Below are positions 40,493-50,283 of a DNA stretch of 64,000 bases, in pieces; the stretch's first letter is position 1, and each line of letters starts with the position of its first letter. The DNA is from Neiella marina (GTDB lineage Bacteria; Pseudomonadota; Gammaproteobacteria; Enterobacterales; Neiellaceae), in contig NZ_NGNS01000001.1 in the NCBI RefSeq assembly GCF_002165625.1, forward strand, positions 365,809 through 429,808, in the 5' to 3' direction. The notes beneath the pieces are model-generated. The model did not search any database, was not told the origin of the DNA, and was given only the letters and a program-made list of their open reading frames with translations. The position numbers were made by a program, and so were the translations under genes.

Positions 40493-41263
40493 ATGTCCCT
40501 TGCCAACAAATCTATTATCGCCAGTGCATTACTAGGCGTTTCGTTCGCTTCTCATGCTATTACGCCTATTGATACTTCCGCTGATCCGAAAGAAGGTTTT
40601 AGCGGCTCAGTTGGCTTGGGCTTGAAAGGTAAATCTGGTGGTAAAGACGAGCAGGAATACAACATTAGTCTGCTTGGCCGCCATGTTGCTGGTGAGCGCA
40701 CATTACTATTAGTCACCGACTATAACTATGGCGAAACCAACGACAAAAAAGATGAAGATGACCTGTTCCTGCATACGCGCTGGATCCAGAACAACTTCTT
40801 CCGTCCGAGCTTAGATCTCGAAATGTTTGCCCAGTATCAGTATGACAAGTTTGATGATCTCGAGAGTCGCAAGCTGGCAGGTTCAGGTGTGCGTTGGCGT
40901 TTCAAAAGTGAAGATGATGCTGGTGTTTTGAATACCACCTTCGGTGCTGGCGGCTTTGTCGAAGAAGAAGAGTCTGAAAGCACGGGTGAAACCGAATCAA
41001 ACTGGCGTGGTAATTTTTACGGCAAATGGGTGTGGGATCGCAAAGGTAATTTTCCGTTTAAGCTTTATGGTCGCTTGTATGTGCAGCCGGTGCTGGATGA
41101 CTTAGGCGATGTCCGCGCGACTGGTAATGGCGGTATTCAGTTTAGTATTACCGACACTATTGCGCTGAGCTTTGATGCTGAAGTGGAATACGATTCTGAG
41201 CCATTTGATGAGGCTGACAGCACTAATACCGAATACGGCGTTAAGTTAAGCTACGCCTTTTAA
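40493..41263 (+). CDS. DUF481-family outer-membrane protein (YdiY-like)
   Basis: A 256-residue protein with signal peptide (SIIASALLGVSFASHA) and a body of alternating amphipathic beta strands ending in Phe (KLSYAF), the usual outer-membrane barrel end. The strand pattern (GFSGSVGLGLKGKSG, LSFDAEVEYDSEP) fits DUF481 proteins, described as salt-induced barrels in Escherichia coli. The ATG at 40493 has AAGGAGAGCGAGG upstream. Divergent from mioC. Function in the membrane is unknown. Confidence 0.75.
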   Translation: MSLANKSIIASALLGVSFASHAITPIDTSADPKEGFSGSVGLGLKGKSGGKDEQEYNISLLGRHVAGERTLLLVTDYNYGETNDKKDEDDLFLHTRWIQNNFFRPSLDLEMFAQYQYDKFDDLESRKLAGSGVRWRFKSEDDAGVLNTTFGAGGFVEEEESESTGETESNWRGNFYGKWVWDRKGNFPFKLYGRLYVQPVLDDLGDVRATGNGGIQFSITDTIALSFDAEVEYDSEPFDEADSTNTEYGVKLSYAF

Positions 41264-41320
41264 ACTGTCTAACCACGTTGGCAGCAGTTCGGGCTGCCAA
41301 CGTTCTTGTTTACCGCCATT

Positions 41321-42268
41321 TTAGCTGTGCTTTTTACTATGCATAAAAGACACAGTGAGCCAGAGCTTGAGTTGAATATGGCTTGATAGTTGCTGATCAA
41401 GTTCGTCACGGATCGCATCTAGTTGACCAAGATTCAAAGCAAATGTTGGATCGTTGCCAATAAAGCTCAACTCTAAACTCAATTCTCGGCCAGTCTTGGC
41501 GATGCGGCTGACGACTTCATCAAAGCCATATTGTTGTCTGATTTGCTGGCAGATCCGTTCTACTTCAATGCTTACTTTAGCATCCGGCTCTGGTGCCATC
41601 AGCATCAACTCGCGCAGACTGTGCTTTAGCGCTTCCAGCGGCATTTTAAAGAAATAGCTGGTTGCTAAGATCACCATCGCTGAGTCGACGTATTTGACCA
41701 GATAATCAAAGTCGGTACCCTTGAGCAGGAAGCCGATGACGAACCCCACCAGCACTGCCGAACTTAACAATGTGTCCATCAACCATTGTTGCTTTTCAAC
41801 CATCAACAAACTTGATGCTTTGACTTGCTTGATCCGCCAGCTGATGTAGAGCCAGCTGGCTAGGCAAGCCAAAGTTGCGACAACCGAGTAAACAATGGCT
41901 GACTCAATATTGGTGTCACTACCGCCATTGAGCAAGTCGATAATGGCGGTAATAAAGGCGTACAAACAGATCGAGAAAATGGCCAGCGACTTAAAAAAGA
42001 TCGCCAATGGCTCTATTTGGGCGCGGCCGAATTGGAACTTGTCGTCGTCTTCTTTGCGCAGCAGGCCAGACACATAGAGTGAGATGGCCGATAGGATGAC
42101 GCTAATGAAGGAATAAATGCCATCAAAAATAAGCATCTGCGAGTCGATTAAGAAGCCCCAAATAAAACCCAAAAATGCAAAGCCTACTGCTGCAATAACA
42201 GAAAACATCAATATGTGTTTTTCGGCTTTTTGTTTACTAACCGCCATATCAATACCGTTCGGCACCAT
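41321..42268 (-). CDS. Cation diffusion facilitator (CDF) family transporter
   Basis: A 315-residue inner-membrane protein with six hydrophobic segments. The second carries LIFDGIYSFISV and the fifth carries WLMDTLLSSAVLVG, the positions of the metal-site aspartates in CDF exporters. A C-terminal cytosolic domain of about 90 residues follows. The usual His partner residues are missing, so the metal cannot be assigned. Two starts are possible (42268 or ATG at 42247), and neither has a strong ribosome site. It is convergent with the DUF481 gene. Confidence 0.8.
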   Translation of the reverse strand: MVPNGIDMAVSKQKAEKHILMFSVIAAVGFAFLGFIWGFLIDSQMLIFDGIYSFISVILSAISLYVSGLLRKEDDDKFQFGRAQIEPLAIFFKSLAIFSICLYAFITAIIDLLNGGSDTNIESAIVYSVVATLACLASWLYISWRIKQVKASSLLMVEKQQWLMDTLLSSAVLVGFVIGFLLKGTDFDYLVKYVDSAMVILATSYFFKMPLEALKHSLRELMLMAPEPDAKVSIEVERICQQIRQQYGFDEVVSRIAKTGRELSLELSFIGNDPTFALNLGQLDAIRDELDQQLSSHIQLKLWLTVSFMHSKKHS

Positions 42269-42373
42269 GCCGCAAAGAAAAGGGCGGACGTTATACAGCC
42301 AAATGTCGCTAGGGTGGTAGTAATTTATTGTTGTTTTTTTGTTCGATTTTAAAGCGGTGGTTTAGCAGCAATC

Positions 42374-42472
42374 CCAGGTAAGTACCTGGTTAGCGTTTCA
42401 TGAGCTACATCATGTATTTGTTAATTGAATGCCAGAACCATCAAGCTGGTTGTTGTCAGCTAACAACAGCTT
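42374..42472. promoter_or_regulatory. Two inverted repeats upstream of the sulfatase gene
   Basis: CCAGGTA-ag-TACCTGG (42374-42389) is a perfect palindromic pair of operator type. Near the gene, AAGCTGGTTGTT and AACAACAGCTT (42443-42472) form a hairpin with one bulged base. Both lie in the 245-bp gap between the divergent CDF and sulfatase genes and could control either one. No regulator is identified. Confidence 0.35.
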
Positions 42473-42513
42473 GCTCATAATGAATTCAAATATTGTTAAC
42501 AATAGACAATTTC

Positions 42514-44223
42514 ATGAATCATCTCAATTTGGCCATGCTATTGGCGCTTCTCACTTTATTTGCCGCGCTTGCCAATGCTGCTGACAAGCGCCCTAACATT
42601 ATTGTGATCCTCTCAGATGACGCAGGATTTACCGATCTCAATAGTTTTGGCGGTGAAATTGACACCCCAAATTTAACCGCGTTGGCTAATCAAGGTGTGC
42701 GTTTTAGTTCGTTCTACACCAATGCGCGCTGCAGTCCAACCCGAGCCACTCTACTTAGTGGCGTTGATGCTGCTCATGTCGGCTTTGGCGGCGGCGTGGT
42801 CGGCGATTGGGTTCGAGAGCTGCCATTTGACGCTCATCGCGCGCGTTTGCCGTACCATCAACCATTGGTTTCTGAGTTGTTAGCTGGCAATGGTTATCAA
42901 ACCATGATGGTCGGCAAGTGGCATTTGGGTGGTAGTTATATCAAGCAACAGCCGCATTTGAAGCAGTGGTGGCTCGATAGCCACCCGCCGATGATGAAAC
43001 TGACCGATGAGGAGATGGAGCAAGACTATCTGGCATTGCCGCCCCAGCGCGGATTCCAGCAAAGTTTTGTTTTTCATGGCGCCCAGGGCAACTTGTTTTA
43101 TACCCCAGATGACCAGCATGACTACTATGAGGGTAACCAGAAAGCCAAACTGAAATACGATTACGACTACCAAATGCATTGCTATGCCGACAATGCGTTT
43201 AGCAAAAAGCACTATGGTGCTTGTCATGGTAAATCAGGCAAAAATTTTTATGCCACCGACAGCATGACCGATCGTGCCGTTGAAATGATTCAACAGGCCG
43301 CGAAAAAAGACCAACCTTTCTTCATGTATGTTGCTTATCGGGCGCCACATAAACCGTTGCAAGCGCCGGAACACTTGGTGCAAAAATACCTCAAGCGCTA
43401 CGCTGATCTGCAGAAAATTGCCGATGATCGGCACGCTGGCTTGGTAGCTCAAGGGTTGTTTCCTGCCAACGCAAAAACGCGCAATGCCAATGCCATGTGG
43501 ACTGAACAATCAGCGCAGAAAATTGAAAAATTCCGTCTTCAATCTGCTGTTCATGCGGCCATGATGGAAAAAATGGATGAAAACATTGGCAAGTTGCTCG
43601 AAGGCCTGAAAAAGACTGGGGAATACGACAACACCCTAGTGCTGTATTTTTCTGACAATGGTTCGGCATCGCACATCGGTGACCTAATGAATGCGCCATA
43701 CACTGGCGTTAAAGCCTTGTTGTGGGAAGGTGGCGCTCGCGCCCACAGCATTGCCGCTTGGCCTGGTGTCATTGCGCCTGGCACCATCAATGATGATGTC
43801 GTTTGGGTTGGTGATTTGCTACCGACGTTTTTAGAAATTAGCGGCACTGAATTTCCAGCGCAATTCCGCGGCGCAACGCCACGACAACCTGATGGTCGCA
43901 GTATCCTAAAGAGCTTAAAAGGACAGTCGATGGAGCCTCCTGAAGCACTGTTTTTCAACGATAAAGGCCAGCAAAGTGTGATTTATCAAGGGCGCTGGAA
44001 GCTACTCATTGAGCCGGGTTGGTATCTGCAAACCTTGGCTCAGCCCGGCACTGCATATGAGCTATATGATTTGAGCAAGGATCCGGGGGAGACCAACAAC
44101 TTGGCCGCCAAAATGCCGGAGCTAGTGACGAAATTAGAGAAAATGTGTGAGGTCTGGAAACAGCAAAACAATATCGTCGACTACGCCGAAATTATTAAGA
44201 TTAAGCCCAACGATCCCTATTAA
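42514..44223 (+). CDS. Secreted type I sulfatase (arylsulfatase family)
   Basis: A 569-residue enzyme with signal peptide ending near ALANAA. Sulfatase signature Cys73-Ser-Pro-Thr-Arg77: Cys73 should be converted to formylglycine. Calcium ligands Asp35-Asp36 lie in ILSDDAG, and MVGKWHLGG and YFSDNGSASH are the further conserved blocks. It removes sulfate esters from a sulfated polymer or small molecule; the substrate class cannot be read. The ATG at 42514 is chosen over an upstream TTG because the signal peptide begins there, though the ribosome site is weak. A formylglycine-generating enzyme is not in this window, so it must be elsewhere. A terminator follows. Confidence 0.92.
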   Translation: MNHLNLAMLLALLTLFAALANAADKRPNIIVILSDDAGFTDLNSFGGEIDTPNLTALANQGVRFSSFYTNARCSPTRATLLSGVDAAHVGFGGGVVGDWVRELPFDAHRARLPYHQPLVSELLAGNGYQTMMVGKWHLGGSYIKQQPHLKQWWLDSHPPMMKLTDEEMEQDYLALPPQRGFQQSFVFHGAQGNLFYTPDDQHDYYEGNQKAKLKYDYDYQMHCYADNAFSKKHYGACHGKSGKNFYATDSMTDRAVEMIQQAAKKDQPFFMYVAYRAPHKPLQAPEHLVQKYLKRYADLQKIADDRHAGLVAQGLFPANAKTRNANAMWTEQSAQKIEKFRLQSAVHAAMMEKMDENIGKLLEGLKKTGEYDNTLVLYFSDNGSASHIGDLMNAPYTGVKALLWEGGARAHSIAAWPGVIAPGTINDDVVWVGDLLPTFLEISGTEFPAQFRGATPRQPDGRSILKSLKGQSMEPPEALFFNDKGQQSVIYQGRWKLLIEPGWYLQTLAQPGTAYELYDLSKDPGETNNLAAKMPELVTKLEKMCEVWKQQNNIVDYAEIIKIKPNDPY

Positions 44224-44262
44224 ATCGAGTTAGTCGACCGCCGTTCAATTGGCTTGTGAATG

Positions 44263-44294
44263 AACCGCTATCTGTATTCAGAGTGCGGTTTTTT
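44263..44294 (+). terminator. Rho-independent terminator of the sulfatase gene
   Basis: AACCGC-ta-TCTG-tatt-CAGA-gt-GCGGTT followed by a T-tract: a 10-pair hairpin with one internal loop, 40 bp past the sulfatase stop. Confidence 0.75.
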
Positions 44295-44342
44295 CTTTCC
44301 CTTTATATCGTTGTCAACAATTTACTTTATTGGTGGATTTCA

Positions 44343-46658
44343 ATGTTGTTCAGTACTCACGTCAATACCCTCGTCACTACTAGGCTAATCGGCTTATCTC
44401 TGATCGCCGCAATGGTCCAAGTTAGCGGTTGTTCGGTCAATCATGATAGCCCACATCCTTGCTTGTCAGCGGCGCAATCTGACTCGTGTCGGGCTATCGA
44501 TTTACCCGCGATGGTCAGTAATACTAAGTCGGTCGACTTACCTTTTGTCGTTGAAGGTGAGTTGGTCAAACGGGTCAACTTAGTTGTTGATGCTCACGCC
44601 GCTTATGCCAATTTGAGTTTATATGCAGGTGAACAGTTGCTTATCGACAATCTCGATATTCCGACTCAAGGTCAGCAAACCCTCAATGTCTTGGTTAAAT
44701 TTAGTCAACTAGGCCAGCAAACGTTGCGAGTGGCGGGGCGAAGTGGCAGCTTTACCTTGAAAAGCATTGAATTTGTTGAGTTGTCCGATGTTGATGTACC
44801 TGTTTTTAATGACATCTCACAACAGGTGGGACTGATCACCGAACAAACATACAAGTACGGTGGCCCGTCGATTGGTGACATTGATCGTGATGGCCATTAC
44901 GACTTCGTTCTCAACAACCATAACTTTGTGTCGACTCAGTTGGTGATGAACCAAGGCAACGGTCAAGTAGAGATAACGCCGCTATTTCCGTTTGTCCAAG
45001 ACTTCCATGGCTCAGCTCTGGCCGATTATGACGGTGATGGTGACCTTGATCTAATGGTGGCATTTGGTGGCGCCAATGGCACCAGTCCGACGTCGTACAC
45101 CTTGCTGCGAAATGATGATGGCACCTTCAATGATGTGTCGGCGCAAGCAGGTATTAATGCGCCAGCTCGAGGACGTTCACCGCGCTGGTTAGATATGGAC
45201 AGTGATGGTGATTTAGATTTGGCATTAATCAACGCCAACAACCCCAATGCCAGTGGCCCACAGCAACTTTTCTACCAGAACAATGGCGATGGCACTTTCA
45301 GCCCCAAGCGAGTTGCTGGACTTGAACAGGCATTTGGAGAGCGCGCCCTGATCACCGATTTTGATGGCGACGGCAAATCGGATTTGATGCTGTTCTCGCC
45401 GATTACCTTGTGGCGTAACAATGGCGACTTCACCTTTACCGACATGTCAGCCCAATGGCTACCGGAATCTGCGTCTGGTGAATGGGTCGACTTAGCGGCG
45501 GCTGAAATGGACGTCAATAATGATGGCCGCTATGACATCTATATTGCGCGCGGTAAAACGCTGTATGAGCTGTCGAAAAAGTCGATTGATTTTAACCCAT
45601 TAACTCAAAAGATCGATATTCGTGATGATGGCGAAAAAGGCCGCACCGAGATCAGTTTTTATGCGCCAAATACCATTGTCCTCAATGAGATGAACCTGAC
45701 CTATCGCCAATACAATGGTGATTTTCCAGTGTTCTTGGGCAGCAACAAAACCCGCCATGTGGTCAAAGCGACTGGTTTCCAACCAGTGCAGCTACCTGAA
45801 GAAATGAAAACCGCCGATGATCATTTGGTGATCGATATGGCGATGGCGCAAGGCTGGCCTGATGAGCAACTCGAAAATGGTTTGTACATTGGTCATTTGG
45901 GCAATGGCCAGTGGCGTGCTGAATGGGTTCGCAACAACATTGTTTACTGGAACATTTCGTTTGCCCTATCTGGCGTCACCGATGTCCGTTACGACTGGCA
46001 ACCCAACAACCGTAATATTCAGGATCTGCTGCTGATTAATCGTGGCGACCATTTCGATGACCAGTCGGCTGCATGGAATTTGCCAAAAGGCGGTAATCAC
46101 CGGGGAGTCACCCACGGCGATTTCAACAATGATGGCTGGACCGATTTGTTTGTTTATCGCTATGGTTTCTTAAAAGAGCGGGTCACCGATTTATTGTTGC
46201 TCAACAATGGCAATGGCAGCTTTGAAATCACCACAGTGCATGGCGCACATGATGTTGATGATCCCGGCCATGGCGATATGGGCCAAGCCTTTGATTGGGA
46301 CCTTGATGGCAAAGTTGACTTGCTCAATGGCAGTGAAGAGGAAGGCTACTGGTACTTGTACCAAAACCAAACTCAAGGATTGGGGAACTATGTGTTGGTG
46401 AGCGTTGGTTATAGCCCTGAGCAACAGCTTGATCCACTAGGTGCTGAAGTGGTTGTTACCACCTCGACCGGCAAGCAGCTCACTAAACGAGTGGCATCTG
46501 CGGGAGAGGTGTTCTCTCAGGGCCAAATTGATACTGTCCATTTTGGCGTTGCTGATGCACAGCAAATTGCTTCGATTGAGGTTCGTTGGCGCAATGGTGA
46601 AGTGGCTCAGCTACACCAACAGCAGACTAATGCTTTGTATTATGTTGGTCGGCACTAA
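44343..46658 (+). CDS. FG-GAP/VCBS-repeat lipoprotein with C-terminal ASPIC/UnbV domain
   Basis: A 771-residue secreted protein. Lipobox VSGC, Cys30. The body contains at least seven calcium-loop repeats of DxDxDGxxD type (for example DYDGDGDLDL and DFDGDGKSDL), the mark of integrin-like beta-propellers. The last 90 residues (LGAEVVVTTSTGKQLTKRV, IEVRWRNGEV) match the ASPIC/UnbV domain of the CRTAC1 family. The ATG at 44343 has GGTGGA upstream; the frame is open earlier without support. It follows the sulfatase on the same strand but after a terminator. Probable role in surface binding of a polymer or protein; not proven. Confidence 0.85.
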   Translation: MLFSTHVNTLVTTRLIGLSLIAAMVQVSGCSVNHDSPHPCLSAAQSDSCRAIDLPAMVSNTKSVDLPFVVEGELVKRVNLVVDAHAAYANLSLYAGEQLLIDNLDIPTQGQQTLNVLVKFSQLGQQTLRVAGRSGSFTLKSIEFVELSDVDVPVFNDISQQVGLITEQTYKYGGPSIGDIDRDGHYDFVLNNHNFVSTQLVMNQGNGQVEITPLFPFVQDFHGSALADYDGDGDLDLMVAFGGANGTSPTSYTLLRNDDGTFNDVSAQAGINAPARGRSPRWLDMDSDGDLDLALINANNPNASGPQQLFYQNNGDGTFSPKRVAGLEQAFGERALITDFDGDGKSDLMLFSPITLWRNNGDFTFTDMSAQWLPESASGEWVDLAAAEMDVNNDGRYDIYIARGKTLYELSKKSIDFNPLTQKIDIRDDGEKGRTEISFYAPNTIVLNEMNLTYRQYNGDFPVFLGSNKTRHVVKATGFQPVQLPEEMKTADDHLVIDMAMAQGWPDEQLENGLYIGHLGNGQWRAEWVRNNIVYWNISFALSGVTDVRYDWQPNNRNIQDLLLINRGDHFDDQSAAWNLPKGGNHRGVTHGDFNNDGWTDLFVYRYGFLKERVTDLLLLNNGNGSFEITTVHGAHDVDDPGHGDMGQAFDWDLDGKVDLLNGSEEEGYWYLYQNQTQGLGNYVLVSVGYSPEQQLDPLGAEVVVTTSTGKQLTKRVASAGEVFSQGQIDTVHFGVADAQQIASIEVRWRNGEVAQLHQQQTNALYYVGRH

Positions 46659-46678
46659 TGTTGAATCGTTGAATAACA

Positions 46679-46698
46679 AGAGGGCTGAATGGCCCTCT
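46679..46698. terminator. Hairpin between converging genes
   Basis: AGAGGGC-tgaatg-GCCCTCT, a perfect 7-bp stem between the UnbV lipoprotein stop and the mnmE stop, which it overlaps. The T-tract is weak in both directions, so termination efficiency is uncertain. Confidence 0.5.
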
Positions 46699-48061
46699 AT
46701 TTGCCGATACAGAAACTGCCAAATATTCGGCCCAACAAATCATCGGAGCTAAACTCGCCGGTAATTTCATTCAGGGCTTGTTGGCATTGACGCAGATCTT
46801 CGGCCAGTAGTTCGCCGGCATGGAAACCTTGCAGTTGAGCTAAGCCTTGCTCTAGATGATCATGAGCTTGATTGAGTGCTTCTAAGTGGCGCTGGCGAGC
46901 CATGAACTTACCTTCGACTGCACTTTGGTAGCCCATGCTAGCTTTTAGGTGGGAGCGCAATTGTTCAACACCTTCGCCCGATTTAGCCGACAAAGAAATA
47001 ACTCGAGATTCACCTTCATCATGATGTTCAATGGCTTCGCCCGACAAATCAGCTTTGTTGCGGATCACGGTGATTTTCATAGTGTCTGGCAGTTTGTCGA
47101 TAAACTCTGGCCAAATATCGTGGGGATCGGTAGCGTCGGTTTCGGTGCTGTCGATCAGGAACAATACTAAATCGGCTTCATCAATTTCTTGCCAAGCTCG
47201 CTCAATACCGATTTTCTCGACGGTATCTTCGGTTTCTCGCAACCCGGCGGTATCAATGATGTGAAGTGGCATGCCATCAATGTGAATATGCTCGCGCAAC
47301 ACATCGCGTGTGGTCCCGGCAATCTCGGTGACAATGGCTGATTCTCGTCCTGCCAAGGCATTTAGCAAACTGGATTTACCTGCATTTGGTCGCCCCGCCA
47401 AAACCACTTTCATTCCTTCGCGTAATAAGCTGCCTTGTTTGGCCTCTTGTTGCACCGTTTCGAGTTGGTTGATGATGCCCTCAAGCTGCTCTTCAACCTT
47501 GCCTTCGCTGATGAAATCGACACCCTCTTCATCGGGAAAGTCGATCGCTGCTTCAACGTATAAGCGCAGGTTAATGACTTGCTCCACCAGCAGGTGGACT
47601 TCATTAGAAAATGCCCCTTGCAGCGAGTGCAGGGCAGAGCGTGCTGCTTGCTCTGAACTGGCATCAATCAAATCGGCAATGGCTTCGGCCTGAGCTAAAT
47701 CGAGTTTGTCGTTGAGGAAAGCGCGTTCTGAAAACTCACCAGGGCGGGCCATGCGGATACCGGGAATTTTACAAATGGCGCGGATCAGCATATCGATAAC
47801 AACCGGGCCACCATGACCTTGCAGCTCCAATACGTCCTCGCCGGTAAACGAGTTGGGGGCAACAAAGTACAAGGCGATGCCTTGGTCGAGTACTTCACCA
47901 TCGGCGCTGAAAGGCAAATAGTCGGCATATCGAGGCTTTGGCACTTTGCCGAGCAATTGCTCTGCCACCAATGCTGCCTTGTTGCCAGAAACGCGAATAA
48001 TACCAACGCCACCGCGACCGGGAGGCGTAGCTTGGGCAACGATGGTGTCTTGATCCAACAT
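46697..48061 (-). CDS. mnmE: tRNA modification GTPase MnmE
   Basis: A 454-residue GTPase, partner of MnmG in wobble-uridine modification. The N-terminal folate-binding domain starts [22 protein letters not shown]. The G domain has P-loop [20 protein letters not shown] and NKAD. The C-terminal signature CIGK is intact. The ATG at 48061 is the family start; an upstream TTG is unlikely. It usually follows yidC, but here three membrane genes intervene. Confidence 0.97.
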   Translation of the reverse strand: MLDQDTIVAQATPPGRGGVGIIRVSGNKAALVAEQLLGKVPKPRYADYLPFSADGEVLDQGIALYFVAPNSFTGEDVLELQGHGGPVVIDMLIRAICKIPGIRMARPGEFSERAFLNDKLDLAQAEAIADLIDASSEQAARSALHSLQGAFSNEVHLLVEQVINLRLYVEAAIDFPDEEGVDFISEGKVEEQLEGIINQLETVQQEAKQGSLLREGMKVVLAGRPNAGKSSLLNALAGRESAIVTEIAGTTRDVLREHIHIDGMPLHIIDTAGLRETEDTVEKIGIERAWQEIDEADLVLFLIDSTETDATDPHDIWPEFIDKLPDTMKITVIRNKADLSGEAIEHHDEGESRVISLSAKSGEGVEQLRSHLKASMGYQSAVEGKFMARQRHLEALNQAHDHLEQGLAQLQGFHAGELLAEDLRQCQQALNEITGEFSSDDLLGRIFGSFCIGK

Positions 48062-48104
48062 GACGACAATTCTCAAATGACGATAACGGCGGCAGTATAC
48101 CTGC

Positions 48105-49151
48105 TCAGTTTGCTTTGGTCAGGTTTAGCCGGTGACCATAGCGCTCTTTCCAACGTCGGAATAGCCAGCGTTCCAGTGAGTGGGCAACGATGACGATGTA
48201 GCTACAAGCAAACAAAATTTGCACCAACCGATCCCAAGATTTGGTATCAATACTGTTGTCGTTCGATAGCGCCAAGCCGCTGAACAACACCAAATAGCCA
48301 GTAATGGCCCCTGCGTATACTTTGCCAAGTTTCGAACCGACAAATATTTCGCGGCCAAAATAGACCCCGAGAGTTGCCATAAACAACAGCAAATAAGCCA
48401 AGCTTGGGATCATTACAAACAGCTCGTACGTGATGATGGCAAACAGTGCCGAGACGATATTGACGATGAAATACAGCTTGAGCGCTTTTAATGACTCCTT
48501 AGTGGAGACCTGCATCAGGAACATGGCGGAGAAAATCAGCACCAAGAGCGCGTGGGACGGCAAGAAGTACAAGTAAAACACCAATAGCGGCATTAACACG
48601 ATGACGCTTTTGACTGCGATCAGAGTGCGAACAAACTCCGAATACGGGCTCGCAGGCAATTGGAAATCTTGCTGTGGCTCAGGAAAAAATATATGTGCAA
48701 CGACATAAACAATAAGCGCTATCAGCGATGCTTTCATCAGGTTTTCCGTTAGAACAGTGACTGCAACACCGTTTAGTACGCCGAAGAAGCTGATAAGAAC
48801 GAGGAAGATAATGCCGAATGTTGAGAGCAATACGAATTTTTGCTCGGTGCCCAAGTAGTAAAACCAAATCAGCAGCAGTGACAGCATCACAATCATGATT
48901 TGCGGCTCAAAGCCAAATAGCATGACAAAGCCGGAGAACAGCAATGGCATGACGATGAGGCTGAGTACCAACACCATGAGCCCTTTGACCGATGGTGCCG
49001 CTGGGATGGTGAGAAACTTGGCTGCTAGTACCAAGATCAGGTTGGCCAGAGGGAAGTCGAGACTAAAAGCGGCAAAGCAAGCCACCACCATGCCAAACGT
49101 CAGGCGATAGACCCGACGTTGTAACAATTGTTGTGGGTTCAGCGCGGTCAT
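48105..49151 (-). CDS. DUF2955/FUSC-like inner-membrane protein
   Basis: A 348-residue protein with about ten hydrophobic segments in two blocks, as in DUF2955 and aromatic-acid exporter-like proteins. The ATG at 49151 overlaps the stop codon of the HlyD-type gene (TTAATG), so translation is coupled. Its partnership with a HlyD/EmrA-like adaptor suggests an export complex, as in the AaeA-AaeB type. The substrate is unknown. Family assignment is by pattern. Confidence 0.75.
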   Translation of the reverse strand: MTALNPQQLLQRRVYRLTFGMVVACFAAFSLDFPLANLILVLAAKFLTIPAAPSVKGLMVLVLSLIVMPLLFSGFVMLFGFEPQIMIVMLSLLLIWFYYLGTEQKFVLLSTFGIIFLVLISFFGVLNGVAVTVLTENLMKASLIALIVYVVAHIFFPEPQQDFQLPASPYSEFVRTLIAVKSVIVLMPLLVFYLYFLPSHALLVLIFSAMFLMQVSTKESLKALKLYFIVNIVSALFAIITYELFVMIPSLAYLLLFMATLGVYFGREIFVGSKLGKVYAGAITGYLVLFSGLALSNDNSIDTKSWDRLVQILFACSYIVIVAHSLERWLFRRWKERYGHRLNLTKAN

Positions 49152-50260
49152 TAACGAGCGTACGACATAATGGCGACAATGCGGATCCAAATGGCGCCAA
49201 GGGTGTTGAGAATCCAACTATCGGTGGCGTAGATAATGACATCGACCTGACCGCCATGGCGCATCAGCCCTTTGAGTTCCTCTCGATTATCAAAGGTAAT
49301 GGTGACCGGGAAACGCTGAGGATCGCGCATCCAACCTTTCGCTTGCTCTGACTTGGCGAGCTTTGATGGATCGGTATTTTCCCCGAAGTCTACCGCCCAA
49401 GAGATGTTGGATACGGTGCCTTTGAATACTCGGCCGGGGGCGTTGTCGAGCACCATGGCGACTGAGTCACCCACGTTAATATGCTCTAAGTTGTTCTCAC
49501 GGAAGTAGGCTTCAACCCAAACATCTTCAGCGTTGATGTAACTAGCAATTGGTTTGCCTGCTTGGGCGAAGTAGCCGCGTTCAACCTGCAGATTAGCCAG
49601 TGCGCCAATGGTTTTGGCGTACAGCTTGGTGCGCGCCAAGTCCAGTTGCGCTTGTTCAAGTTGCAATAGCGCCGCTTTGATATTGGCATTGTCGGCGCCG
49701 GTAGCGCCCAATGCTCGCCGCGCTTTTTGCAAATCAGCCTCAGCGGTGATCACTCGCGCCTCGGCAGCATCAAGTTTGCCTTGGGCATCATCGGCATCCG
49801 CTTGAGAAATAATGCCTTTGCCAGCCATGGAGAAGATACGATCGGTTTGTTTGACCATAGTCTCAAGCTGAGTTTTGGCGTCAGCCAAGCGGCTTTGGGC
49901 AACTTCCACATCGGCCATTTGAGCGCCAACTTTGCTACCTGCGAGCCGCAAATTTTCTTGCGCTTGTTCGACCGCTACTTGATAGTCGGTAGGATCAATC
50001 GTGAACATCAAGTCGCCCTCTTTGAGGATCTGACTTTGTTTCACGTGAATCTCTTTGATGTGGCCTGAGACCTCAGGCGTAACTGGAGTGATATAGACCT
50101 TAACCCGCGCCAGCTCAGTGTCTGGCGCAAAGCGGTCCATGATCAAATACAGCACAAAGAATACTGCGCATAAACCAAGCAGGATCTTACTGACCTTTTG
50201 CAGCGCATCACTCTTGTTCGCTTGCTCTGCAGATTGCTGCTCGTTGTCCTTCTCTGTCAT
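49151..50260 (-). CDS. HlyD/EmrA-family membrane fusion protein
   Basis: A 369-residue periplasmic adaptor. One N-terminal membrane helix (about 27-45) is followed by a biotinyl-lipoyl half (VKVYITPVTPEVSGHIKEI), a long helical hairpin rich in Ala/Gln (about 95-210), and the second lipoyl half plus beta-barrel (GYFAQAGKPIASYI). It joins an inner-membrane pump to an outer-membrane channel. The partner is the overlapping DUF2955-like gene. Middle gene of a three-gene operon. Confidence 0.88.
   Translation of the reverse strand: MTEKDNEQQSAEQANKSDALQKVSKILLGLCAVFFVLYLIMDRFAPDTELARVKVYITPVTPEVSGHIKEIHVKQSQILKEGDLMFTIDPTDYQVAVEQAQENLRLAGSKVGAQMADVEVAQSRLADAKTQLETMVKQTDRIFSMAGKGIISQADADDAQGKLDAAEARVITAEADLQKARRALGATGADNANIKAALLQLEQAQLDLARTKLYAKTIGALANLQVERGYFAQAGKPIASYINAEDVWVEAYFRENNLEHINVGDSVAMVLDNAPGRVFKGTVSNISWAVDFGENTDPSKLAKSEQAKGWMRDPQRFPVTITFDNREELKGLMRHGGQVDVIIYATDSWILNTLGAIWIRIVAIMSYAR
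50038..50053. promoter_or_regulatory. Weak candidate parS site inside the HlyD gene
   Basis: TGTTTCACGTGAATCT matches 14 of 16 bases of TGTTTCACGTGAAACA, with the CACGTG centre intact. Being within a coding sequence it may be chance. Confidence 0.35.
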
Positions 50261-50283
50261 GTGATTGACTACCTTTGTGTCCG

